Positions 40,445-47,958 of a stretch of 64,000 nucleotides of DNA are shown in pieces. Each line of letters opens with the position of its first letter. Position 1 is the first letter of the stretch. The notes below the pieces were generated by a model, which saw only the letters and a program-made list of their open reading frames with translations, was not told where the DNA came from and made no database searches. The position numbers were made by a program, and so were the translations under genes. Source of the stretch: Candidatus Woesearchaeota archaeon (GTDB lineage: Archaea; Nanobdellota; Nanobdellia; Woesearchaeales; ARS49). The stretch is taken from contig JAHWHZ010000001.1 in assembly GCA_019322895.1 (NCBI GenBank), forward strand, positions 248,001-312,000, in the 5' to 3' direction.

Positions 40445-40930
40445 TCATATACAGAATCGTTCACGAAGACATTCTTTTGCATCAGTATTTTCCATGCAAT
40501 CAAAATATTCCTTTTGATATATTTCCTGAGTAGGTGCATAATCTAAATTTTGAATTATTTGCAGGTATTCCTTATACAAACCGGTTGCATTTTCTTCTTG
40601 GTTTAATTCAAGGAACAATAATGTTCTTGCTTGCAGATACTGAACTGGCCATGTATACGCAATGTATCCGGGTCTGTTAACTGCCAACTCACAAAGAATC
40701 AAAGCTTCTTCAAACTCATCCGATGTACTGGCAGAACATGCTTTTTCTTGACATTGAGCTTGGTAGTTAATTGTTTTATGTTGAGTTTGTTCCAGTGCTT
40801 TTTCTGCTTCCTTGATAGTAGATTTAGGAACAGATTCTTCTGTAGTAGAATAAACTTTAGAGAACGGACTTGAAGTGCACCCTGCCACCAATAAAATAAT
40901 GAATAGCAGTAAAACTGTTTTTGATGCCAT
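40445..40930 (-). CDS. Lipoprotein with helical-repeat-like domain
   Basis: About 161 residues. A signal with lipobox LLVAGC (Cys about 18) precedes helical segments with TPR-like spacing (EFEEALILCELAVNRPGYIAYTWPVQYLQARTLLFLELNQEENATGLYKEYLQI). Several Cys near the end could form disulfides. ATG 40930 is preferred over 40939 because TTTATAAAC lies about 26 bases upstream of it. No known family. Confidence 0.65.
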   Translation of the reverse strand: MASKTVLLLFIILLVAGCTSSPFSKVYSTTEESVPKSTIKEAEKALEQTQHKTINYQAQCQEKACSASTSDEFEEALILCELAVNRPGYIAYTWPVQYLQARTLLFLELNQEENATGLYKEYLQIIQNLDYAPTQEIYQKEYFDCMENTDAKECLRERFCI

Positions 40931-40966
40931 GAAATTCATTAATCCTGAATAGTTTATAAAACTTCA

Positions 40967-41707
40967 CTAAAAATTATCTAATCTGCTCTGCTTCTTGTTA
41001 AAATCTTCCAAATACTTTGGCGGCTTTACAGACACAAAAGTATATCCCCAGTCTGAAAGCATCTTGAATGCATTTGGAGTCATCTTTGGTGCTGCAATCA
41101 TTCCCCTGACTTTTGTTATTCCTTTGCTTACCATCAGTCTCTCAACATACCGCCTTAATTGAGTAACAGCACCCAAATCTGCGCAGTATCTTTTGCATTC
41201 AACAACAGTAAGCATTCCTTCTTTATCTATTCCAAGAACATCTATGAAGCCGTATTTTGTCTGCTCTTCTTGCGAGACTGGCTTGAATCCTTTTTCAATC
41301 ATTTCAGGGTTTTCATAGAGCATGTTCGCCATATCTGCTTCTGTTCCAGATATGACTATTGATTTTCCATCCTCAAGCTTCTGCGAGTTAAAGAAGTGTA
41401 TCCTGTTCATTGTTATGTCCATGTTTTCTTTCAATGCAAGATTTCTTGATTTCAGCATGAGTTTGCCTTCTTCTATTGCCATGCTATGGGTTGTGTTCGG
41501 CTTCATGTAGTTTACAGGATTATTACCGGTTGGCTGGTGAACCAACAAAGCATTGTCTGCTTTTATTATCACTAATCTGTCGCCGTCTTTCAATAAACTC
41601 TCTGCTCTTCCAGAATATCTTATGCTGCAGTTGCAGCTGATTACAATCGTCTCGTTCCTTCTCAAGGCGTCATTCAATAATGTGACATAATCTTTTTGTT
41701 CTAGCAT
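40967..41707 (-). CDS. nucS: Mismatch-specific endonuclease NucS/EndoMS
   Basis: About 246 residues. NucS/EndoMS cuts both strands at mismatches in archaea and some actinobacteria. The N-terminal dimerisation domain (about 15-110) has YSGRAESLLKDGDRLVIIKADNALLVHQPTG. The C-terminal RecB-like nuclease domain has GFIDVLGIDKEGMLTVVECKR with the metal-binding Asp and ExK pair, then RRYVERL. ATG 41707 overlaps the stop of the dCMP deaminase gene. The conserved PCNA-binding tail is not obvious. Confidence 0.92.
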   Translation of the reverse strand: MLEQKDYVTLLNDALRRNETIVISCNCSIRYSGRAESLLKDGDRLVIIKADNALLVHQPTGNNPVNYMKPNTTHSMAIEEGKLMLKSRNLALKENMDITMNRIHFFNSQKLEDGKSIVISGTEADMANMLYENPEMIEKGFKPVSQEEQTKYGFIDVLGIDKEGMLTVVECKRYCADLGAVTQLRRYVERLMVSKGITKVRGMIAAPKMTPNAFKMLSDWGYTFVSVKPPKYLEDFNKKQSRLDNF

Positions 41708-41708
41708 T

Positions 41709-42266
41709 TTATTCACTTGGAAGATCTCTTTCAGATGTTATTTTATTGACATATTCTGTCACTATCTTTTTTGTAGGCGGCGATAATAGCAGTCTTCTTA
41801 TTTTAAGTCCTGCTTTTTTTGCTTCTTCTATCCAGTGCTGGTCTCTTTGCTTGTTTATTGTTTCATAATCAAGCTCATACACCAGTTCTTTTATTCCTGC
41901 TGCAACAAGCAATTTAAGGCAAGTATAGCAGGGAAACAAGGTAACATACAAGGTTGAGCCGTGTATTCGTATTCCTTTGCGTGCTGCTCTTGCAATTGCA
42001 TTGGCTTCTGCATGCACATTCCTGGCATAATCGTTCTTCTCATGATCTGCCACATTCATGTGTCTTCTGAAGCACCTGCCCTCATCTGAGCAGTTTGGCA
42101 TGCCTGGCATTGAGCCATTGTATCCTGTTGCCAGAACCTGCTTATCCATGACTATCACTGCTCCAGTTGGCCTTGACAAGCATGTTGACCTGGTGGCAGC
42201 CACTTTAGCAAGTATCATGAAGTACTCATCCCAGCTTGGTCTGTGCTTTGCACATGGAGTGTCCAT
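41709..42266 (-). CDS. dCMP deaminase family protein
   Basis: 185 residues. Deaminates dCMP to dUMP, feeding thymidylate synthesis. Zinc and proton-transfer motifs HAEANAIARAARKG and PCYTCLKLLVAAGIKEL are present, with a second zinc-type site CSDEGRCFRRHMN. It is coupled to nucS downstream. Thymidylate kinase is divergent at 42377, so nucleotide supply and mismatch repair are grouped. Confidence 0.92.
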   Translation of the reverse strand: MDTPCAKHRPSWDEYFMILAKVAATRSTCLSRPTGAVIVMDKQVLATGYNGSMPGMPNCSDEGRCFRRHMNVADHEKNDYARNVHAEANAIARAARKGIRIHGSTLYVTLFPCYTCLKLLVAAGIKELVYELDYETINKQRDQHWIEEAKKAGLKIRRLLLSPPTKKIVTEYVNKITSERDLPSE

Positions 42267-42376
42267 TTTATCCCCCTACTACTATGGAGTGCCTTTATTT
42301 ATATTTATTTTCGTTCTGCAAAAGATATTACTGATAAAATAAAAGAATATAAAGGCCTGAATTCCTGAAAATCGTG

Positions 42377-43012
42377 ATGAGAGGAATACTGATTAGTTTT
42401 GAGGCAGGAGAAGGTGCTGGCAAAGGCACTCAAGTCAGCTTATTAAAAGAATATTTAGAAAAAAAAGGTTTTAAAGTGCTTTTGACAAGAGAGCCAGGAG
42501 GACTGCCTCTTCCTGAAGCATTAAGAAAAGAGGTTCAGCATCCAGACAAAGAGCACACTCCTGAAGGAGAGCTTTTATTGTTCTCTACTGCAAGATATCT
42601 GCATGCAAAAGACAAGATTAAGCCTGCTTTAGAAAAAGGAATGATTGTGATTACAGACCGTTTGCATGATTCTACAACTGTTTATCAGGGTTATGCTGGT
42701 GGAATAGATATTAATTTCATTAAACAAGTTCATAAGGTAGCATTAGGAGATATAATGCCTGATTTGACCATATTCATTGATATTGATCCAGAACTGGGAC
42801 TGAAGAAAATGACTACAAATGAATTTGGAAAGCCTGACCGGATGGAAAGCAAAGGCCTTGAATTTCATAAGAAAGTTCGTGAAGGGTATTTAACACTCGC
42901 TAAACTAGAGCCAGATAGAATAAAGGTAATCAAATACAGGGATGGTGATATTGAAGGCATGCAGAATGAGATAAGAGATTATGTTGATAAATTATTGGAA
43001 ATCAAAGAATAG
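42377..43012 (+). CDS. tmk: Thymidylate kinase
   Basis: 211 residues. Phosphorylates dTMP to dTDP. P-loop FEAGEGAGKGTQ (about 8-19), the DRx motif TDRLHDSTTVYQGY, and REPGG (dTMP-binding) are clear, and FGKPDRMESKG replaces the usual LID. ATG 42377 is preferred over the GTG just before it. The 3' end overlaps a small minus-strand reading frame. Confidence 0.93.
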   Translation: MRGILISFEAGEGAGKGTQVSLLKEYLEKKGFKVLLTREPGGLPLPEALRKEVQHPDKEHTPEGELLLFSTARYLHAKDKIKPALEKGMIVITDRLHDSTTVYQGYAGGIDINFIKQVHKVALGDIMPDLTIFIDIDPELGLKKMTTNEFGKPDRMESKGLEFHKKVREGYLTLAKLEPDRIKVIKYRDGDIEGMQNEIRDYVDKLLEIKE

Positions 43013-43100
43013 TTTCGTCCATTTCTTCTTCAGCTTCATTCAGAAGCATAAAGTCTCCAAGCGGCCTGTTTTTCTTTGCTTCTTTATATCGTACTACCAT
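43002..43100 (-). CDS. Possible 32-residue small protein
   Basis: MVVRYKEAKKNRPLGDFMLLNEAEEEMDETIL preceded by GAGGTGAAGTAAA, the strong ribosome binding site used by other genes here. A TTTAAATA element near 43181 could drive it, and the leader carries another very short frame, so a leader-peptide arrangement is possible. It overlaps the tmk end by 11 bases. No family recognised. The region 43101-43229 otherwise shows no gene. Confidence 0.4.
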   Translation of the reverse strand: MVVRYKEAKKNRPLGDFMLLNEAEEEMDETIL

Positions 43101-43229
43101 TTTACTTCACCTCTTTTTAGAACACCCCTTTTGACACCTCTGTTTCTCCGCGCATTATTTTGTAAAACATAGCTTATATTTAAATAAATTGCAAATTAAA
43201 AATATAGTCCAAAGAATTGATGTCACTAC

Positions 43230-43715
43230 TCAGCCAAAGTCAGCAAGTTTTTCCATAGAATGCTTGATTATTTTACCGTCGGCAGAATCTATTTTTATAT
43301 TGACTGTTTTAAAGCTTTGAGTGACATATGTTATGTTAAATACTGTTGCTCCTTCAAGGTGCTGAATTATCAAGAAGTGCTTTAACAGTATCTCTTTAGG
43401 ATAATTCTCCTTTATGCAGGCTTTTGCCTTTTCCAAGGCCTCGCTTACTGTTAATTTCACTTCTTCTGGTTTTAAAGGCATTATTTCCTGGCTTGCTTTC
43501 AGTATGTCCTGCGCAGGCATTATCTCTATCTTGTTTCCTTGCTTGATGATTGTGTCTACTTTGTTGCTTTTCTTGTCATAGTATCCTATCTGCCACACAT
43601 TATCTTCACTTGGCATCACAAACACATGAGCAAGATAGAAATCTGGATGATCTTTTTTCCATTCCTTGAATTCAGGTGTTGCTTCAATCTCATCAATCAG
43701 TTTTTTGAATTCCAT
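43230..43715 (-). CDS. Hypothetical 161-residue cytoplasmic protein
   Basis: Soluble protein with possible PepSY-like features: DFYLAHVFVMPSEDNVWQIGYYDKKSNKVDTI, then VSEALEKAKACIKENYPKEILLKHFLIIQHLEG and FKTVNIKIDSADGKII. The pattern of paired strands and a helix is PepSY-like, but the assignment is weak. ATG 43715 is chosen because TTTAAAAAG lies about 25 bases upstream; the longer reading covers element C. Confidence 0.6.
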   Translation of the reverse strand: MEFKKLIDEIEATPEFKEWKKDHPDFYLAHVFVMPSEDNVWQIGYYDKKSNKVDTIIKQGNKIEIMPAQDILKASQEIMPLKPEEVKLTVSEALEKAKACIKENYPKEILLKHFLIIQHLEGATVFNITYVTQSFKTVNIKIDSADGKIIKHSMEKLADFG

Positions 43716-43763
43716 ATAATCAAAAAATAACCCAATCTTTTTAAACTTATCTTTAATCATCAT

Positions 43764-43858
43764 ATGCATAGCACCTGGCGTGCCTTTAAACAAATAAGAG
43801 AGATACATAGACTCGATTATGCACGCGATAAAAACTTTAAGCAAAGCGTGCTATGCAT
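43764..43858 (+). ncRNA. Structured intergenic element, copy C
   Basis: ATGCATAGCAC (43764-43774) pairs perfectly with GTGCTATGCAT (43848-43858). The arm-adjacent CTGGCGTGC and GCAAAGC match copy B exactly, and CTCGATTA plus AAAA blocks in the middle are shared. It lies between divergent genes. Its 3' arm reaches the start of taw1; a start codon at 43857 would sit in the stem, and 43863 just beyond it. Confidence 0.6.
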
Positions 43859-43862
43859 GCAA

Positions 43863-44792
43863 ATGTTTTCAGAACTTCGCAAAAAGGAGCTTGAAAAGCA
43901 GGGTTACAGGCTTGTTGGCAGGCATAGTGCTATAAAGATATGCAGCTGGTGCAAGAAATCAATAAGAGGGGAGGATGTCTGCTATAAGAATACATTCTAT
44001 GGCATCAATTCATGGCGCTGCATCCAGATGTCTCCGTGGTTTGCCTGCACTCACAGATGCATTTTCTGCTGGCGGGATGTCCGGGAAAATCTTGTTCCTG
44101 AAGAGATTGACAGCCCGAAAGATATTGTTGATGGCTGCATTAAGGCTCAAAAAGAGATTTTGCAGGGCTTTGGAGGAAATGAAAAGCGCGACCAAAAGCA
44201 TTTTGAAGAAGCTTTAGAGCCTCTGCATTTCGCAATCTCATTAACAGGAGAGCCCACACTATATCCAAAACTTCCAGAGCTTGTTGATGAGATAAAATCT
44301 AGAGGCATGACTTCTTTTATTGTGACAAATGGGACTGTTCCTGAGATGCTGAAGAAATTAATCAATCATCAGCCCACGCAGTTGTATATGACTCTTCCTG
44401 CTCCGGATAAAGAGACTTATCTTAAGACCTGCAATCCCTTAAACCAAGATTCTTGGAACAAGATTCAGGAATCTTTAAGCCTGATTAAGGAATTCAAGAG
44501 AAGCTGTTTAAGATTGACTTTAGTTAAAGGATATAATATGGTCAATCCAGAAGGTTATGCAGATTTGATTAAAAAAGCAAATCCTGCATTTATTGAGCTA
44601 AAGGCATATATGTGGGTTGGCCACTCAAGGGAAAGACTAGAGATTGAAAACATGCCTCTGCATCCAGAGATTGTTGAGTTTGCAAAGAAAGTGGCAAAAG
44701 CTGCTGATATGAAAATCATTGATGAAAAGCCTGAAAGCAGAGTTGTATTATTGATGAAAGAAGACAGAAAAGACAGGATTATGGAGTTCTGA
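43863..44792 (+). CDS. taw1: 4-demethylwyosine synthase TYW1 (archaeal Taw1)
   Basis: 309 residues. This radical SAM enzyme condenses pyruvate with methylated guanosine 37 of tRNA-Phe to form the wyosine ring. The radical SAM Cys motif is CTHRCIFCWRD; a second cluster is provided by the N-terminal KICSWCKKS and SWRC Cys. Other signatures: SLTGEPTLYPKLPELVDEI, TNGTVPEML, and ELKAYMWVGHSRERL. ATG 43863 gives the best start; the upstream in-frame codons are inside element C. Confidence 0.94.
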   Translation: MFSELRKKELEKQGYRLVGRHSAIKICSWCKKSIRGEDVCYKNTFYGINSWRCIQMSPWFACTHRCIFCWRDVRENLVPEEIDSPKDIVDGCIKAQKEILQGFGGNEKRDQKHFEEALEPLHFAISLTGEPTLYPKLPELVDEIKSRGMTSFIVTNGTVPEMLKKLINHQPTQLYMTLPAPDKETYLKTCNPLNQDSWNKIQESLSLIKEFKRSCLRLTLVKGYNMVNPEGYADLIKKANPAFIELKAYMWVGHSRERLEIENMPLHPEIVEFAKKVAKAADMKIIDEKPESRVVLLMKEDRKDRIMEF

Positions 44793-46083
44793 ATAATTTC
44801 TTGATGCCGCTTACAGTGTGCCCTATGCCTTGTATTGGGTGTATTGTAGCAAGCTCATGCAGTATATGGCCTATTTTCTGTTTTTTCTTTATTCTTGGCT
44901 CCTTGATTGAGAACATGAATAAGGCAGAAGCTGCTCTCAGCAATGCAGAGATTATGAATATCAAAGGTATTCCCGAAAGTATGAAAACTGCCTTGTCTGC
45001 CACAAAGCCTCCTGCAATTGGCGCGATTATCAGAGGAATTGATGTGAGCATCACATATTTTGCAACTTTTACTGTCCTATGCTGATGCGAGAAGTCAAGC
45101 AACAGGTTGAATGTGCTTATTTCCACACCTGCCCAGAATATGCCTGAGACAATCTGCGCGACAAAAATCAGCCAGATTGTCTGCGGCGTCACAAAAAAGA
45201 AAAGGATTGGCACAAGCGCAACTCCAAACATGCTCACTATTGCAACTGGCCTGTCTCCTATCTTGTCAGAAACTTTTCCAAAATGCGGGTGTGCCAGTAT
45301 CTTGCAAAGGCCTGCGACTGCAAAAGAGATCATCATCAGCGTGTAGCTTATGTGGATATTTTTCAGCATGTATACTATGAAGAAAGGAGATGCAAACATG
45401 AAAGCAAAGTTAAAGAATATTATGATGTATATGAATCTCCTGAACTGTCCTTTTATCTTGAAAAATTCTGTTATCTTGTGCTTTTTGTGGTCTGTATAAG
45501 GCAGCTCTTTCATCCTGCAGTAATAATAAGAAGACCAAAGGCCGAATAATATACCCACTAAAAACATGGTTGAAAAGCCGACATAGCTTGTCTTGGGAAA
45601 AAGGTCGAGGTACATTGCGCCGAATACACTTACAGTCAAGCTTGCAATTCCCATGAACATATTTCTTTTTCCAAAGTACTTTCCCCTGTGCTCAATTGGA
45701 ACAATCTCTCCTGCAAAAGAGGTCCATGCAGGATTAGTGAGCCATTCTGTAAATTGCACAAGGAAAAAATAAATCAATAATGTCAGCAATGGGTGATTCA
45801 TGAAAAAAACAGGAATCAGGATTATCGGAAGCCAGAGCAGGCGCGACGTAACAGTCAATACTACATTTATGTGCAGTCTTGAGTAAAGCTCAACAAGTTT
45901 TGCTCCAGGCACCTGCGCAAGAATCGCTGCAAGGTAAGGAAGCGCCCCTGCAATCCCGATAATTGTGTTTGATGCGCCCAAAGCAAGTGCAAAAGCTATC
46001 AAGAATGCGCTTGTAAGGCCGTAGTACAATGCCCACAGCACGCTTTGATATATCAATAATCTCTGGTTTTTTGTTATTCTCAT
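44779..46083 (-). CDS. Major facilitator superfamily transporter
   Basis: 434 residues with about twelve membrane helices and the MFS inter-helix motif GKVSDKIGDRPVAIVSM (about 268-284) between the two halves. The N-half has TSAFLIAFALALGASNTIIGIAGALPYLAAILAQVPGAKLVE. The substrate cannot be predicted. The start overlaps the metallophosphoesterase stop by 4 bases, so they are co-transcribed. The 3' end overlaps the convergent taw1 gene by 14 bases. Confidence 0.88.
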   Translation of the reverse strand: MRITKNQRLLIYQSVLWALYYGLTSAFLIAFALALGASNTIIGIAGALPYLAAILAQVPGAKLVELYSRLHINVVLTVTSRLLWLPIILIPVFFMNHPLLTLLIYFFLVQFTEWLTNPAWTSFAGEIVPIEHRGKYFGKRNMFMGIASLTVSVFGAMYLDLFPKTSYVGFSTMFLVGILFGLWSSYYYCRMKELPYTDHKKHKITEFFKIKGQFRRFIYIIIFFNFAFMFASPFFIVYMLKNIHISYTLMMISFAVAGLCKILAHPHFGKVSDKIGDRPVAIVSMFGVALVPILFFFVTPQTIWLIFVAQIVSGIFWAGVEISTFNLLLDFSHQHRTVKVAKYVMLTSIPLIIAPIAGGFVADKAVFILSGIPLIFIISALLRAASALFMFSIKEPRIKKKQKIGHILHELATIHPIQGIGHTVSGIKKLFRTP

Positions 46084-46712
46084 ATTTTTATTATCTTGCC
46101 TAATGGCCCTGGATTAATCAGCAAAGCATTGTTCAGCTTGTCTTTTTTTCCTGCATTTTCATGAAGGTGCCCGCATATTTCAAGAACAATATTAGGATTT
46201 GACTTTATGAATTTTGTTATTGTCTTGTTTCCGCAGTATTCTTTTCCTATTCTGTCAAGCTTTGTCTTGTAAGGAGGGGCATGCGTCACAAGAACTACTT
46301 TTTTTCCTTTTATTTTTGGCTTTATTTTCTTTATGAACTTTTCCATTTCCTTGTCCTGCCGCAAAAAGCTTTCTCCTGTAAAGCCTACAAAAACATAATC
46401 CCCTATTTTTATTGCTTTTTTGTTCAAAAAAATAAGGCTGTCATGAAAAGAGCATATTTTTCTCATCACAGAGTCTGTCTCGTGGTTTCCTGGTATAATT
46501 AGTACTTTCTTGCCAATCTTGCTTATTCTTTTCATCAGCTCTTCCAGGTGATTTTCAAACAAAGAGACATCACCTGCGCAAACGATTACATCTGGCTTTG
46601 TTTTTTTTGCTTTTTCTTTCAGTCTTTTGATGTATTTCAGGCTTTGATAGAAATCAACATATTCTGGTGATCTTGGTCTTGAGTGAAGGTCTACAAAAGC
46701 AAGAATTTTCAT
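46080..46712 (-). CDS. Calcineurin-like metallophosphoesterase
   Basis: About 210 residues of the two-metal phosphoesterase family: ILAFVDLHSRPRSP (DxH variant), VCAGDVSLFENH (GD), IPGNHET (GNHE), THAPPYKTKLD and CGHLHENAG (GHxH). Relatives act on cyclic nucleotides, RNA ends or phosphoproteins. It sits directly downstream of the SpoIIM-like gene with only 4 bases between them. ATG 46712 is chosen at the conserved beta strand. Confidence 0.9.
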   Translation of the reverse strand: MKILAFVDLHSRPRSPEYVDFYQSLKYIKRLKEKAKKTKPDVIVCAGDVSLFENHLEELMKRISKIGKKVLIIPGNHETDSVMRKICSFHDSLIFLNKKAIKIGDYVFVGFTGESFLRQDKEMEKFIKKIKPKIKGKKVVLVTHAPPYKTKLDRIGKEYCGNKTITKFIKSNPNIVLEICGHLHENAGKKDKLNNALLINPGPLGKIIKI

Positions 46713-46716
46713 GGAA

Positions 46717-47574
46717 TTACACTCCAAAGCTCAACTGTATTATTGTCTGGTATGTCGTAAAGTTATTCAATACGTATGTCTCAACTATCATTGCAACAGC
46801 CAGCACAAGTACTGCGCATATCAAAATAAGCGTGTTTAATCCAAGTATCTTGGCAAACTGCGAGGAGAATAGTTTCTCCTTGACCACTGCATTTGACAGT
46901 ATTGTTCCTGATATGACTGCAATCACATAGCTTGACATCTCAAGGAATGCATGCGGAAACACGCTCAACATTACAAGAATGAATAATATTGCTGTGCTGG
47001 CGCTCAGATTTATGGCTGTGGTTTTTGCAAGTGTGCCGAAAATTGTTCCCCATACAGATGCGTTCCATATTATCAGGTAGATTGAGCCGTTTCCTGCTAT
47101 TAAAGCTACTATGAAGCACAATGCAAGCACGCCCAGATTATGCGTGAACAAGTCCCAAAAAAGGCTCATTGAGAATGTTGTTGCTCCTCCTGACATCATT
47201 GCAGCAAGCTGCTGCTTGAACAGCTGGTTTGCTGCCAGTCTTGGAAGAATCATTGAAAAGAATGCAAATACAAAGAATGCTCCAAAAAACATGTACATGT
47301 ATACTTTGTATAGTTTCAGGTTTGATTTGAATATGTCTATTATATTATACAGCCTTGTAACTTCTCTATATGCTTTTGCTTCAAATACAGTAAACTGATA
47401 CAAGGATGGTATGAGCAAAGTAGATGCAATTGCTACAATCACCAGCGCAGGATCATTTGGAAAGACCATCATTGCAAAGAACACGCCGAAAACAGTCAAT
47501 GCAAAGCTGAGCACAAAAGCATATCTTGGATTTTCCTTCAAGAACTCAACTGGATATAGCTGCTCTAATACCAT
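46717..47574 (-). CDS. SpoIIM-family (DUF95) membrane protein
   Basis: About 285 residues with five to six membrane helices. The SpoIIM/DUF95 family pattern is visible in MYMFFGAFFVFAFFSMILP, LFTHNLGVLALCFIVALIAGNGSIYLIIWNASVWGTIFG and FPHAFLEMSSYVIAVISGTIL. Bacterial SpoIIM belongs to a peptidoglycan-degrading engulfment complex; the archaeal role is unknown, possibly membrane remodelling. ATG 47574 follows GAGGTGAAA. Confidence 0.85.
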   Translation of the reverse strand: MVLEQLYPVEFLKENPRYAFVLSFALTVFGVFFAMMVFPNDPALVIVAIASTLLIPSLYQFTVFEAKAYREVTRLYNIIDIFKSNLKLYKVYMYMFFGAFFVFAFFSMILPRLAANQLFKQQLAAMMSGGATTFSMSLFWDLFTHNLGVLALCFIVALIAGNGSIYLIIWNASVWGTIFGTLAKTTAINLSASTAILFILVMLSVFPHAFLEMSSYVIAVISGTILSNAVVKEKLFSSQFAKILGLNTLILICAVLVLAVAMIVETYVLNNFTTYQTIIQLSFGV

Positions 47575-47655
47575 TTTCACCTCTTTTGTTTAAATGGTAT
47601 TATTTGATTATTTAAATGTTTCTGCCTGTCCTCTAAATATAAAATAAAAAAATAA

Positions 47656-47949
47656 TTATCTTTTCTTCTTTACTTTCTTTTTTATTTTTCTCTTGACTTT
47701 TCTTGCTTTTTTCTTGACTTTCTTTTTTCCTGCTTTTGCTGCTTTTTTCATCTCTGCCATCAATATCTTGTTCATTGCTGCAGCATATTTCTTTGTCTCT
47801 GCAAGCATTTTCTTTGCAACCCTCTTTACTTCTTTGTGGTCCTTGCCTTTCACAAGTTTTTTCATTTCTTTTGTTGTCTCGTTTTTAGCGTATTTCGCTA
47901 CTTTTACAGGCACTTTTGCCATTTTTCTTAAAGTGTCTCTTTTGCTCAT
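47656..47949 (-). CDS. Lys/Ala-rich basic protein, H1-like
   Basis: 97 residues, extremely basic, with Lys-rich repeats in the second half (AAKAGKKKVKKKARKVKRKIKKKVKKKR) similar in composition to the tails of linker histone H1 and bacterial HU-like proteins. No folded core is recognised; it may bind DNA or RNA nonspecifically. It starts after AGGTGAAAAT and lies immediately downstream of the UbiB-like kinase gene. Confidence 0.7.
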   Translation of the reverse strand: MSKRDTLRKMAKVPVKVAKYAKNETTKEMKKLVKGKDHKEVKRVAKKMLAETKKYAAAMNKILMAEMKKAAKAGKKKVKKKARKVKRKIKKKVKKKR

Positions 47950-47958
47950 ATTTTCACC

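Noticed and set aside
42981..43172. Plus-strand frame overlapping the end of tmk
   Set aside because: Low-complexity Phe/Lys content, no ribosome binding site, and it opposes a better supported small minus-strand frame.
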